Source: Imbroritus primus
GTDB lineage: Bacteria > Pseudomonadota > Gammaproteobacteria > Burkholderiales > Burkholderiaceae
Direction of reading: 5' to 3'
Length of the DNA stretch: 64,000 nt
NCBI GenBank assembly: GCA_000272025.2
Contig: AKCV02000025.1
Span: forward strand, 372,001-436,000
Below, piece by piece: positions 51,343 through 59,546 of this stretch (its first letter is position 1; each line of letters starts with the position of its first letter). The position numbers and the translations under genes were made by a program. The notes below the pieces were generated by a model that saw nothing but the letters and a program-made list of their open reading frames with translations, ran no database searches and was not told where the DNA came from.

Positions 51343-52059
51343 CTAGCGGGCTGCGCGCGATTCGATCCGGGCCAGCACGCCGGCAACGATGCGGTCGCAA
51401 CGCGCGCCCGCACAGGCAAATGACTCTTCCAGGCCCACGCCGATGTCACGCATCAGCGCGGCGCGCAACAGGCCGCGCGCACGGAAGAAGCGCGAGCGCA
51501 CCGTGGCGGCGGGAATACCGAGGCAGGCGGCGACGTCTTCCACGGGCATGTCGTCCACCGCGCGTAGCACGAACACCGTGCGGTAGACGGCGGGCAGGGC
51601 ATCGATGCGCGACTCGAGGAGCTTGCGGGTCTGGACGCGAAAGATGGCTGCGTCCGGTTGCTCCGTGTGTTGCGCTGCGGGTGCCTCATCATCCATGCTC
51701 GGCTCCGGGGATTCGCCTGTGCGGTGGGGGCTGTCGTTCAGTACGATGACGGCGCTGTGCCGCTTGCGGCGGCGCAAGCGTCGCTTGGCTTCATTGGCGA
51801 CGATGCGGACCAGCCAGGTCGAAAGCCGTGCCTCGCCGCGAAACGTGCCCATGGCGCGATACGCCAGGTAGAAGGCATCCTGCACGGCGTCTTCGGCATC
51901 GCGGTCTTCGTGCAGGATGCTGCGCGCCGTGCGGAACAGCCTGCGGTTGTAGCGGCGCATCAGTACCTGCAGCGCGTCGGTGTCGCCGTCCGCGATCCGG
52001 CAGGCCAGCGCCTCGTCTGGCAGGGTAGGGTCGGCGGTGCGTACAAGCGAGAGTGGCAT
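51343..52059 (-). CDS. ECF-family RNA polymerase sigma factor
   Basis: 238-residue extracytoplasmic-function sigma factor. Region 2 covers about residues 30-105 (YNRRLFRTARSILHEDRDAE, DAFYLAYRAMGTFRG, LSTWLVRIVANEAKRRLRR). After an acidic linker (about 110-140), region 4 follows with ALPAVYRTVFVLRAVDDMPV and the helix-turn-helix VAACLGIPAATVRSRFFRA. A C-terminal extension has two Cys in FACAGARCDRIV. No anti-sigma gene is adjacent. It heads an operon with ferritin-like and cytochrome c genes, which it presumably controls along with itself. Confidence 0.92.
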   Translation of the reverse strand: MPLSLVRTADPTLPDEALACRIADGDTDALQVLMRRYNRRLFRTARSILHEDRDAEDAVQDAFYLAYRAMGTFRGEARLSTWLVRIVANEAKRRLRRRKRHSAVIVLNDSPHRTGESPEPSMDDEAPAAQHTEQPDAAIFRVQTRKLLESRIDALPAVYRTVFVLRAVDDMPVEDVAACLGIPAATVRSRFFRARGLLRAALMRDIGVGLEESFACAGARCDRIVAGVLARIESRAAR

Positions 52060-52394
52060 GGTCCTGTCCGTGTGCGAAGCGCGGCGTGGCTGTCATCGTG
52101 CGGCATTGGATGCCGCCTCGAGCCGCTGCGTTCCAGGATTTTTGTGGGGCCGAGGGGGTGCCGAACCGGGTGCTGGATGGAGTGCCGAATCAGGGTCCAG
52201 ATCGGGCACGGCCGGCACCGCATCTTCATGCACTATGGACGCCGGAAAACGTTCCGGCAAGGCGCCAGGGCGATGGGCGCGGGATGGGTGGAGCGGGCGG
52301 AATGGAGAAGCCACAGCCGCGCAATGCGGCAGGGCGGGGCGGAAAATGTGGAGCGACGTCGAGCTGGTTGCCGGGCGCACGGCCGCCAGGTGCG
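52060..52394. other. Intergenic region between AEC and ECF sigma genes
   Basis: 335 bp with no credible gene. It carries an inverted repeat at 52100-52116 and a minus-strand GGAAC at 52134-52130 that resembles an ECF -35. It also has short repeated GTGCCGAA segments near 52160-52195. Confidence 0.45.
52100..52134 (-). promoter_or_regulatory. Candidate ECF-type promoter with 7-bp palindrome
   Basis: Minus-strand GGAAC (52134-52130) is followed about 14 bp later by GCGGCAT-cca-ATGCCGC (52116-52100), a perfect inverted repeat located where the -10 would fall, about 40 bp before the sigma gene ATG. This would fit self-activation plus a second regulator. Confidence 0.35.
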
Positions 52395-53345
52395 TTATCC
52401 GAAGCGCGCCAGCAGCGCCAGCACCACCGGCACGGTCACCAGCGCCATCGCCGTGGAAATGGCAATGCTGGTGGAGACTTCGTCCTCGGCGACCTTGTAG
52501 CGCTGCGTGAACAGGAACACGTTCGCGCCCACGGGCAGGGCGGCCAGCAGTTGCATGATGTTGATGGCCGGGCTGCGCTGGCCGAGCGCCCAGGCGCAGG
52601 CGAGGAACACCAGCGGGTGCACCACCACCTTGCAAAGGGCGATGCGCAGCGCGGGTTTCCACATGGAGCCCATGGGGGGGTAGGCGAGCGTGGCGCCGAC
52701 CAGCAGCAGCGCGAGCGGGCCCATGGCGGCGCCGAGCATCTTGAGCGAGATGTCGACGACCTCGGGCAGCGGCAGTCCGAGCTGGCCGTACAGCAGGCCG
52801 ATCAGGATGGGCAGCGGCACCGGGTGGAGAATGCTCTTGCGCACCGCCACCAGGACGGTACGCAGCAGGGAATGGTGCGCGCCGATGCCGGCCGCGCGCT
52901 GCTCTCGGGCAATCGCCAGCTCGAAGATCAGCGTCACGGTGGTGAGGATCACCAGCGAATGCACGGAGACGAGCGTAAACAGCGCGACCAGGCCCTGCTC
53001 GCCGAATGCCAGTCCGATCAGCGGCACGCCGATGAGCACGGTATTGCTGAAGATGTGCGCCAGGCCGCGTGCAGCGGAAAGCGTGTTGAAGCCAAAGCGC
53101 AGCATGGTCACGCCGAACACGATGCCGACGGAGAGGAAGTAGATGCCGATGGGCGCGAAGTCGAGTTCCGCCAGCTTGACACGCGCCATGGTGCGAAACA
53201 GCAGCGCGGGCAGCAGCACCAGGAACAGCAGGTTCGTAAAGTCCTTGAGCGAGGCCTTGCTGACCCAGTTCACGCGGGCCACGGTCCAGCCGAGTGCGAT
53301 CAGCAGGATGACGGGCAGGAGGGCGGCAAGGGCGGGGGAGTTCAC
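52395..53345 (-). CDS. AEC family transporter (auxin efflux carrier type)
   Basis: 316-residue inner-membrane permease with ten hydrophobic segments. Typical features are the N-terminal LPVILLIALGWTVARVNWV and FTNLLFLVLLPALLFRTMA. The helix-break motif near FSNTVLIGVPLIGLAFGEQG and the second-half motif LLAALPVGANVFLFTQRY (about residue 260) are also family hallmarks. Bacterial members often export malate, malonate or other carboxylates. Adjacent to a dicarboxyl-CoA degradation operon but on its own transcript. Substrate unproven. Confidence 0.88.
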   Translation of the reverse strand: MNSPALAALLPVILLIALGWTVARVNWVSKASLKDFTNLLFLVLLPALLFRTMARVKLAELDFAPIGIYFLSVGIVFGVTMLRFGFNTLSAARGLAHIFSNTVLIGVPLIGLAFGEQGLVALFTLVSVHSLVILTTVTLIFELAIAREQRAAGIGAHHSLLRTVLVAVRKSILHPVPLPILIGLLYGQLGLPLPEVVDISLKMLGAAMGPLALLLVGATLAYPPMGSMWKPALRIALCKVVVHPLVFLACAWALGQRSPAINIMQLLAALPVGANVFLFTQRYKVAEDEVSTSIAISTAMALVTVPVVLALLARFG

Positions 53346-53593
53346 GAATACAGGTCCGGAAGTGGGCGGCTAGACGGGTGGGCTGCCGCCGATCCGCGCG
53401 CGACTCATCGCGCCGGCATGCCGATGGGGCAGCAGCGGAACAGGGCGGAGCGCAACGGAAGAGGGTGCGATGGCGGGCAACACAGGCCTCGAAAGCCAAA
53501 CAGGCGCAGGCCGGCAGGCCCGCTGAAGTGATGCATTGTAAATGTCTCCTGCGCGGCGTGCAGCCCGGCGGCGGACCATGGTGTGGTAGCCGG
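53346..53593. other. Gap between AEC and LysR genes
   Basis: About 250 bp with no credible gene. On the minus strand it carries TTTACAATGC (box 53540-53535), resembling the recurrent -10 motif, about 190 bp before the AEC ATG. Confidence 0.4.
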
Positions 53594-53624
53594 TGGCGCG
53601 GCAGCTGCAGATGCTGCCGCGCCA
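53594..53624. terminator. Strong 12-bp hairpin downstream of the LysR gene
   Basis: TGGCGCGGCAGC (53594-53605) and GCTGCCGCGCCA (53613-53624) pair perfectly with a 7-nt loop, 20 bp after the LysR stop (minus strand). No U tract follows, so it may be an RNA-stabilising or Rho-linked element rather than an intrinsic terminator. Confidence 0.5.
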
Positions 53625-53643
53625 CGCCGCCCGGGGCGCGTCC

Positions 53644-54549
53644 TCACAGCCGGCCGCACAGCTCCATCAGGCTCTCGCGCAGCCAGCGGTGGCCCATGTC
53701 TTCCTCAGCCGATTTGTGCCAGACGAGGTAGATCGGAAAATCCGGCGTATCCACCGGCGGAATGTGCGTCTTGAGGCGGAACTGGTCGGCGTACAGCGTC
53801 GCCATGCGCTTGGGCAGCGTGCAGATCATGCTGGTGGTCTGCACCATGATCGGCATCGACTGGAAGTGCGGCACTTCCACCGCGATGTGGCGTTCCAGCC
53901 GGCGGCGTGCCAGCACCAGGTCGATCATCGGCTGTGCGCTGTTGCGCGGCAGCAGGGCCACATGGCGCAGTTGCAGATAGGTCTCGAGCGTGAGCTTGTC
54001 GCCCACGCCGGGATGGTCGGGGCGTGTCAGGCTGAGCAGCGAATCGGTCATCACGCGCTGGCTGACATATTCGGTGTGGCGCAGCACGAAATAGTCGATG
54101 GCGAGATCGACGCGTCCGCTCTTCAGTTCCTCGCGCAACTGGTTGGCCGGCTCGGGACGGATCTTGATGCGCACCTCCGGCGCGACCTGGGCGACCCAGT
54201 CCACGAAGCGCGGCAGGATCACGGCCTCGCCGTAGTCCTCCACGGCAATCACGAAGGTGCGCTTGGACTGGCGGTAGTCAAAGGCGTGCTTGCTCTGCAG
54301 GCCGCTGCCGATCAGGTCGAGCGCCTGCCGCACGGGCTCGGCCAGGGCGCGTGCCCGGGCCGTCGGCACCATGCCCTCGGCGGTGCGCTGGAACAGCGGG
54401 TCGTCGAGCCGGTCGCGCAGGCGGGCGAGCGAGTTGCTCACGGCCGGCTGCGACAGACTCAGCCGTTCCGCCGCCTTGGAAATGCTGCGTTCGGTGTAGA
54501 TGGCATCGAAGATCAGCAGCAGGTTCAGGTCGAACGTGCGCAGGTTCAA
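53644..54549 (-). CDS. LysR-family transcriptional regulator of the adjacent acyl-CoA operon
   Basis: 301-residue LTTR. The N-terminal winged helix has ERSISKAAERLSLSQPAVSN (about residues 20-39) and SLARLRDRLDDPLFQRTAEG. The effector domain from about residue 90 has typical VRIKIRPEPANQLREELKSG. Divergent from the enoyl-CoA hydratase gene, with an 18-bp near-palindrome in the 120-bp gap, the usual LTTR arrangement. It probably senses a pathway intermediate or substrate (glutarate-type CoA or acid); the ligand is inferred. Confidence 0.9.
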   Translation of the reverse strand: MNLRTFDLNLLLIFDAIYTERSISKAAERLSLSQPAVSNSLARLRDRLDDPLFQRTAEGMVPTARARALAEPVRQALDLIGSGLQSKHAFDYRQSKRTFVIAVEDYGEAVILPRFVDWVAQVAPEVRIKIRPEPANQLREELKSGRVDLAIDYFVLRHTEYVSQRVMTDSLLSLTRPDHPGVGDKLTLETYLQLRHVALLPRNSAQPMIDLVLARRRLERHIAVEVPHFQSMPIMVQTTSMICTLPKRMATLYADQFRLKTHIPPVDTPDFPIYLVWHKSAEEDMGHRWLRESLMELCGRL

Positions 54550-54584
54550 CGGCGTCTCCTCCGTTGGGTGTGAGCGTTATTTGT

Positions 54585-54602
54585 ATGGTGAATATTCATC
54601 AT
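54585..54602. promoter_or_regulatory. LysR operator candidate (18-bp near-palindrome)
   Basis: ATGGTGAATATTCATCAT is palindromic except for one pair, and AT-rich. It lies midway in the divergent spacer between the LysR ATG (54549) and the hydratase ATG (54670), as expected for a LysR-type binding site. Confidence 0.6.
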
Positions 54603-54669
54603 CATAGATCAAAAAGATGTGAATAAAGGTTCTGGCCTAAGATCGACTCACGTTGTTGGAGGAGAGCTT

Positions 54670-55452
54670 ATGTCGTCATCTGCGTCCATCCTGCTGCAAG
54701 ACCGGCCCGCGCCGGGCGTGACGCGCCTGCGCCTGAACCGGCCCGAAGCGCGCAATGCCCTCAACACCCCGTTGCGGCAGGCGCTGGCGGCAGCCTTCGA
54801 TGCCCTCGACATTGATGACGACACGCGCTGCATCCTGTTGTGTGGCGAGGGCCCGTGCTTTGCGGCCGGCGCCGACATCAAGGAAATGGCGCCGCTCGGC
54901 CCCACCGAGGTCAACCAGATCGGCGTGCCGCGCTACTGGCGCTCCATTGCGCAATGTTCCAAGCCGGTCATCGCGGCTGTGCATGGCGTGGCGCTGGGTG
55001 GCGGCTGCGAGCTGGCGCTGCATGCCGACATCATCCTCGCGGAAGCCAATGCGCGCTTCGGCCAGCCCGAGGTCACCGTCGGCATCATGCCCGGCGGCGG
55101 CGCCACGCAGCGGCTGATGCGCGCCATGGGCAAGTACCAGGCGATGGGCATGCTGCTCACCGGCGAGCCGCTCTCCGCGCAGCGCGCCTACCAGGCTGGC
55201 CTGGTCACCGAAGTGGTCGAGGAAGGGGCGCTGATGGAGCGTGCGCTCGCCATGGCCGCCACCATCGCCTCGCGTCCGCCGCAGGCCATCCGCTTTATCA
55301 AGGAAGTCGCCCTCGCCGGCGCGGACGCCTCGCTCGAGGCGGGTCTCATGCTCGAGCGGCGCGCTTTCGAAATGCTGTTCGATACGGCCGACCAGAAAGA
55401 AGGCATGCAGGCCTTCATGGAACGCCGCACCCCCACTTTTTCCGGAGCTTGA
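54670..55452 (+). CDS. Enoyl-CoA hydratase
   Basis: 260-residue crotonase-fold enzyme that hydrates trans-2-enoyl-CoA. The CoA/oxyanion motif FAAGADIKEM (about residue 60) is present, as is VHGVALGGGCELAL (about 103). The catalytic Glu residues fall in GGCELAL and FGQPEVTVGIMPGGGATQRL (about 127-146). GGAGGAG lies 5 bp before the ATG at 54670; the frame opens earlier at 54619 but without conservation. First gene of the operon, followed 5 bp later by the dehydrogenase. Confidence 0.93.
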   Translation: MSSSASILLQDRPAPGVTRLRLNRPEARNALNTPLRQALAAAFDALDIDDDTRCILLCGEGPCFAAGADIKEMAPLGPTEVNQIGVPRYWRSIAQCSKPVIAAVHGVALGGGCELALHADIILAEANARFGQPEVTVGIMPGGGATQRLMRAMGKYQAMGMLLTGEPLSAQRAYQAGLVTEVVEEGALMERALAMAATIASRPPQAIRFIKEVALAGADASLEAGLMLERRAFEMLFDTADQKEGMQAFMERRTPTFSGA

Positions 55453-55457
55453 AACAC

Positions 55458-56966
55458 ATGACCGATGCGATTCGCAAAGTCGCCGTGGTCGGCGCGGGTG
55501 CAATGGGACTGGGCATTGCCCATGCCTTTGCCAGCGCCGGCTACCAGGTTGCCATGATCGATGCCAACGAAGGCGTGGCCGATCGCGCCCTCGTCAAGAT
55601 TCGCGCGCTGATGGAGCAGGACGTCGCCAAGGGCCGGCTCGATGCTGCGCAGATGACCGCCACGCTGGCCCGCATCCAGCCCGCGCAGAAGCTTGCCGCG
55701 GTCGATGGCGCGGACCTCGTGGTCGAAGCCATCATCGAAGATCTCGATGCCAAGCGCACGCTGCTGGCCCAGCTCGAAGCACTGGTCGGGCCGCGCTGCA
55801 TCATCGCCTCGAATACCTCGTCGCTGTCCATCACCACGCTCGCGGCGGCCTGCAAGCATCCGGAGCGCGTGGCGGGGCTGCACTTCTTCAATCCGGTCAA
55901 CCGCATGCGCCTGGTCGAGGTGATCGATGGCCTGAAGACCGCGCCGCAGGTGGCCGAGACGCTGATGCAGGCGGCGCGTTCGATCAAGAAGGAAGTGGTG
56001 CGCGTGAAGGATACGCCGGGCTTCCTCGTCAACCAGGTCGGCCGCGGCTTCACGCTCGAAGCCGTGAACGTGGTGGCGGAAGGCGCCGCGACCTTCGCTG
56101 ATGTGGATCGCGTGATGCGCGATACCGCCGGGTTCCGCATGGGCCCCTTCGAGCTGCTCGACCTGATCGGGCTCGATGTCAATCATCCGGCCACCGATGC
56201 GATCTACAACCAGTTTTACCAGGAGCCGCGCTATCGCCCGGCGCTGATGATGGAGATGCGCGTCAAGGGCGGCATGCTGGGCCGCAAGACCGGTGAAGGC
56301 TTCTATGGCTACGGCGAGGGCGCCGCACAGCCCGAAGAAGCGCCCGCGCCGGCCGCGCCCGATGTGCCCGTGTGGGTCAGCCATGCGCTGCCGCAAGAGC
56401 GGGCTGCCGTGGTGGAACTGCTGACGCGCCTCGGCGTGCGTGTGGAAGATGGTGCCGCGCCCTCGGCCCAGGCGCTGTGCGTGGTCACGCCGCTGGGCCG
56501 CGATGCCTCGCGCAGCGCTGCCGCCGAAGGGCTCGATCCGGAGCGCACGGTGGCTATCGACACGCTCTTCGGGCTGGCCACGCGCCGCACGGTGATGACC
56601 ACCTGCGTCACTGCACCGCAATGGCGCGATGCCGCACACGGCATCTTTGCCAAGGACGGCGTGCCGGTGACGGTCATGCGGGATAGTCCGGGCTTTATCG
56701 CGCAGCGGATTGTGGCCATGATCGTGAGTATCGGTGCCGCACTCGCGCAATCGCGTACGGCTTCGGCGGAAGACATCGACCGCGCCGTTACGCTCGGACT
56801 CGCCTATCCGCACGGCCCGCTGGGCTTTGCGGACACACTTGGGGTCGGGCGTATGGCAGCGGTGCTCGACGGGCTGTACGACAGCTTCCGCGATCCCCGC
56901 TACCGCCCCAATGTGTGGTTCGCGCGGCGCGCCGCGCTGGGCCTCAGCATGAAGGCAGGCGAATAG
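55458..56966 (+). CDS. 3-hydroxyacyl-CoA dehydrogenase
   Basis: 502-residue NAD-dependent dehydrogenase oxidising L-3-hydroxyacyl-CoA to 3-ketoacyl-CoA. The Rossmann motif VGAGAMGLGIAHAFASAGY is at residues 11-29, followed by NTSSLSITTLA and the catalytic His region GLHFFNPVNRMRLVEV (about residue 140). A duplicated C-terminal 3HCDH region is present: VKDTPGFLVNQVGRGF at about residue 187, and a second copy near VTVMRDSPGFIAQRIV (about 405). This long form with two C-terminal domains resembles PaaH-type enzymes. It starts 5 bp after the hydratase stop. Confidence 0.93.
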   Translation: MTDAIRKVAVVGAGAMGLGIAHAFASAGYQVAMIDANEGVADRALVKIRALMEQDVAKGRLDAAQMTATLARIQPAQKLAAVDGADLVVEAIIEDLDAKRTLLAQLEALVGPRCIIASNTSSLSITTLAAACKHPERVAGLHFFNPVNRMRLVEVIDGLKTAPQVAETLMQAARSIKKEVVRVKDTPGFLVNQVGRGFTLEAVNVVAEGAATFADVDRVMRDTAGFRMGPFELLDLIGLDVNHPATDAIYNQFYQEPRYRPALMMEMRVKGGMLGRKTGEGFYGYGEGAAQPEEAPAPAAPDVPVWVSHALPQERAAVVELLTRLGVRVEDGAAPSAQALCVVTPLGRDASRSAAAEGLDPERTVAIDTLFGLATRRTVMTTCVTAPQWRDAAHGIFAKDGVPVTVMRDSPGFIAQRIVAMIVSIGAALAQSRTASAEDIDRAVTLGLAYPHGPLGFADTLGVGRMAAVLDGLYDSFRDPRYRPNVWFARRAALGLSMKAGE

Positions 56967-57084
56967 AACGCCATGAGGATGTAACGCGATCCACATGGCG
57001 GCGCACTGCAGGCCACTGTCGATCGCGTCTCGATGAAGGAAGCCGAGGCTTCCGGCAAGGATACAAGACTGGAGAGACACCGAT

Positions 57085-58293
57085 ATGTTGAATGCTTACC
57101 TCTATGCAGGCCTGCGCACCCCCTTTGGCAAGAATGCCGGCGGCCTCGCGCCCGTGCGCCCCGATGACCTGCTGGCCTACACCTTCAAGGCGCTGATCGA
57201 ACAGACCGGCGTCGATGCCAAGACGCTCGACGACGTGATCGTCGGCTGCGCCAACCAGGCCGGCGAAGACAGCCGCTGCGTGGCGCGTCATGCCGTGCTG
57301 CTGGCCGGCCTGCCGGTGGAGCTGGGCGGTACTGTGGTGCAGCGCAACTGCGGCAGCGGCCTGGGTGCGCTGATCTCGGCGGCGCATGCCATCACCGTGG
57401 GCGAGGGCGAGATGATGCTGTCCGGCGGCGTCGAGAGCATGAGCCGCTCGGCCTTCGTCATGGCCAAGGCTGACAAGCCGTACAGCCGCGACATGCGGGT
57501 CTTCGACTCGGCCGTGGGCGCACGCTTCCCCAATCCGAAGATCGAAAAGGAATTCGGCGCGGACTCCATGCCGCAGACCGCCGACAACCTGGCCCAGCAG
57601 TACGAGCTGTCGCGCGAAGCGGTGGATGCGTTCGCCAAGGCATCGCAGGACAAGTACCAGGCGGCGCTGGAAGCCGGCTTCTTCAAGGATGAGATCGTGC
57701 CGGTGACGATCCAGGCCAAGGGCGCGAAAGAACCCACGGTCGTGTCTCGTGACGAATTCCCGCGCGCGACCACCATGGAAGCGCTGGGCAAGCTGCCGGC
57801 GATTCACCAGGGCGGCGTCACCACCGCCGGCAATGCCTCGGGCCTCAACGATGGCGCGGTGGCGCTGCTGGTTGGCTCGCAGGCTGCCGGCGAGCGCGCC
57901 GGCCTCAAGCCGATGGCGCGTATCGTATCGAGCGCTGTGGTTGGTGTCGAGCCGCGCATTATGGGCATTGGCCCGGTGCCGGCGATCCACAAGGCGCTGG
58001 AGCGCGCCGGCCTGACGCTCGAGCAGATGGACGTGATCGAGATCAACGAAGCGTTTGCCGCGCAGGCCCTGGCTTGCACGCGTGCGCTCAAGCTGCGCGA
58101 TGACGATCCGCGCGTCAACCCGAATGGCGGTGCGGTCGCACTGGGCCATCCGCTCGGCGCTTCGGGCGCGCGTCTCGCGCTCACGGCGGCGCGCCAGCTC
58201 GAGCGCACGCAGGGACGTTATGCCGTGGTTTCCATGTGCATCGGCGTCGGGCAGGGCATTGCCGTGGTGCTTGAAAACTGCGCCAGCCGATAA
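57085..58293 (+). CDS. Acetyl-CoA acyltransferase (thiolase)
   Basis: 402-residue thiolase that splits 3-ketoacyl-CoA with CoA. The active-site Cys lies in [14 protein letters not shown] (about residue 90). The conserved [11 protein letters not shown] (about 325), HPLGASGAR (His about 355) and second Cys in [10 protein letters not shown] (about 385) complete the catalytic set. It begins [20 protein letters not shown] after a 118-bp gap. With the two upstream genes it forms a full beta-oxidation round, or it can convert crotonyl-CoA to two acetyl-CoA. Confidence 0.94.
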   Translation: MLNAYLYAGLRTPFGKNAGGLAPVRPDDLLAYTFKALIEQTGVDAKTLDDVIVGCANQAGEDSRCVARHAVLLAGLPVELGGTVVQRNCGSGLGALISAAHAITVGEGEMMLSGGVESMSRSAFVMAKADKPYSRDMRVFDSAVGARFPNPKIEKEFGADSMPQTADNLAQQYELSREAVDAFAKASQDKYQAALEAGFFKDEIVPVTIQAKGAKEPTVVSRDEFPRATTMEALGKLPAIHQGGVTTAGNASGLNDGAVALLVGSQAAGERAGLKPMARIVSSAVVGVEPRIMGIGPVPAIHKALERAGLTLEQMDVIEINEAFAAQALACTRALKLRDDDPRVNPNGGAVALGHPLGASGARLALTAARQLERTQGRYAVVSMCIGVGQGIAVVLENCASR

Positions 58294-58304
58294 GCGGAGG
58301 CGAC

Positions 58305-59546
58305 ATGACCATGAATGCGCCAGCCACCAATCCTGAACTCACGCGCGCCGGCATGCACGGCGTGCCGTTCGACTGGCAGGACCCGTTTTGTCTCGATGCC
58401 GCGCTCACCGAGGAAGAGCGCATGATCCGCGACGCGGCGCGCGACTACGCCCAGGAGCGGCTCATGCCGCGCATCCTGATGGCCAACCGCAATGAGTCGT
58501 TCGACATCGAGATCATGCAGGAGATGGCCGATCTCGGTTTCCTGGGCGCGCCGCTCAAGGGCTATGGCTGCGCTGGCGTGGGCTACGTCGCCTACGGCCT
58601 GATCGCGCGCGAGTTCGAGCGCGTGGATACAGCCTACCGCTCGGCGCTCGGCGTACAGACCACGCTGTCGATGATGCCGATCTACCTGTTCGGTTCGGAA
58701 GAGCAGCGCGAGAAATCCCTGCCGCGCATGGCGCGCGCCGAGCTGCTCGGCTGCTTTGGGCTGACCGAGCCGGACCACGGTTCCGACCCCGGTCGCATGG
58801 GCTCGCGCGCGGTGCGTGTCGATGGCGGTTATCGCCTGACCGGGGCCAAGACGTGGATCACGCACGCGCCGATTGCCGACCTGATGGTGGTGTGGGCCAA
58901 GGACGAAGCAAACACCGTACGCGGCTTCATCCTCGAGCGCGGCATGCAGGGACTGGCGACGGCCAAGATCGAAGGCAAGTTCTCGGTGCGCGCCTCGCCC
59001 ACCGGGCAGATTTTCATGGACGATGTGTTCGTGCCGGACGAGAACGTGCTGCCGAACGGCGTGGGTCTGAAAGCGCCGTTCGCGTGCCTGAACAACGCGC
59101 GCTTCGGCATCTGCTGGGGCGCGATGGGTGCGGCGGAGTTCTGCTGGCATGCGGCCCGCCAGTACACGCTGGAGCGCAAGCAGTTCGGCCGGCCTTTGGC
59201 GGCCAACCAGCTCATCCAGAAGAAGCTTGCCGACATGCAGACCGAAATTACGCTCGGCCTGCTCGGCTGCCTGCACCTGAGCCGCCTGCGCGATACCGGA
59301 CAGGCCGCGCCGGAAGCCGTGTCGCTGCTCAAGCGCAACTGCGCGGGCAAGGCGCTCGACATTGCGCGCATGGCGCGCGACATGCACGGGGGCAACGGCA
59401 TCAGCGACGAATACCATGTGATCCGTCACCTGATGAACCTGGAAACCGTCAACACGCTCGAAGGCACGCACGACGTGCACGCGCTGGTGCTGGGCCGCGC
59501 CCAGACCGGCATTCAGGCTTTCACATCCATGGAGGGCAATGCATGA
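58305..59546 (+). CDS. gcdH: Glutaryl-CoA dehydrogenase
   Basis: 413-residue FAD enzyme that dehydrogenates and decarboxylates glutaryl-CoA to crotonyl-CoA. GcdH-specific stretches are [18 protein letters not shown], the FAD/substrate region [17 protein letters not shown] (about residue 147), and [20 protein letters not shown] with the catalytic Glu (about residue 388). The resemblance to GcdH is much closer than to general acyl-CoA dehydrogenases. It precedes the NDP-forming synthetase with a 4-bp overlap (ATGA at 59543-59546), and follows the thiolase by 11 bp. Confidence 0.92.
   Translation: MTMNAPATNPELTRAGMHGVPFDWQDPFCLDAALTEEERMIRDAARDYAQERLMPRILMANRNESFDIEIMQEMADLGFLGAPLKGYGCAGVGYVAYGLIAREFERVDTAYRSALGVQTTLSMMPIYLFGSEEQREKSLPRMARAELLGCFGLTEPDHGSDPGRMGSRAVRVDGGYRLTGAKTWITHAPIADLMVVWAKDEANTVRGFILERGMQGLATAKIEGKFSVRASPTGQIFMDDVFVPDENVLPNGVGLKAPFACLNNARFGICWGAMGAAEFCWHAARQYTLERKQFGRPLAANQLIQKKLADMQTEITLGLLGCLHLSRLRDTGQAAPEAVSLLKRNCAGKALDIARMARDMHGGNGISDEYHVIRHLMNLETVNTLEGTHDVHALVLGRAQTGIQAFTSMEGNA

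Noticed and set aside
52093-53625. 510-codon minus-strand frame overlapping the AEC gene
   Set aside because: It is the Arg/Pro/Ala-rich shadow of the AEC coding frame and has no family features.
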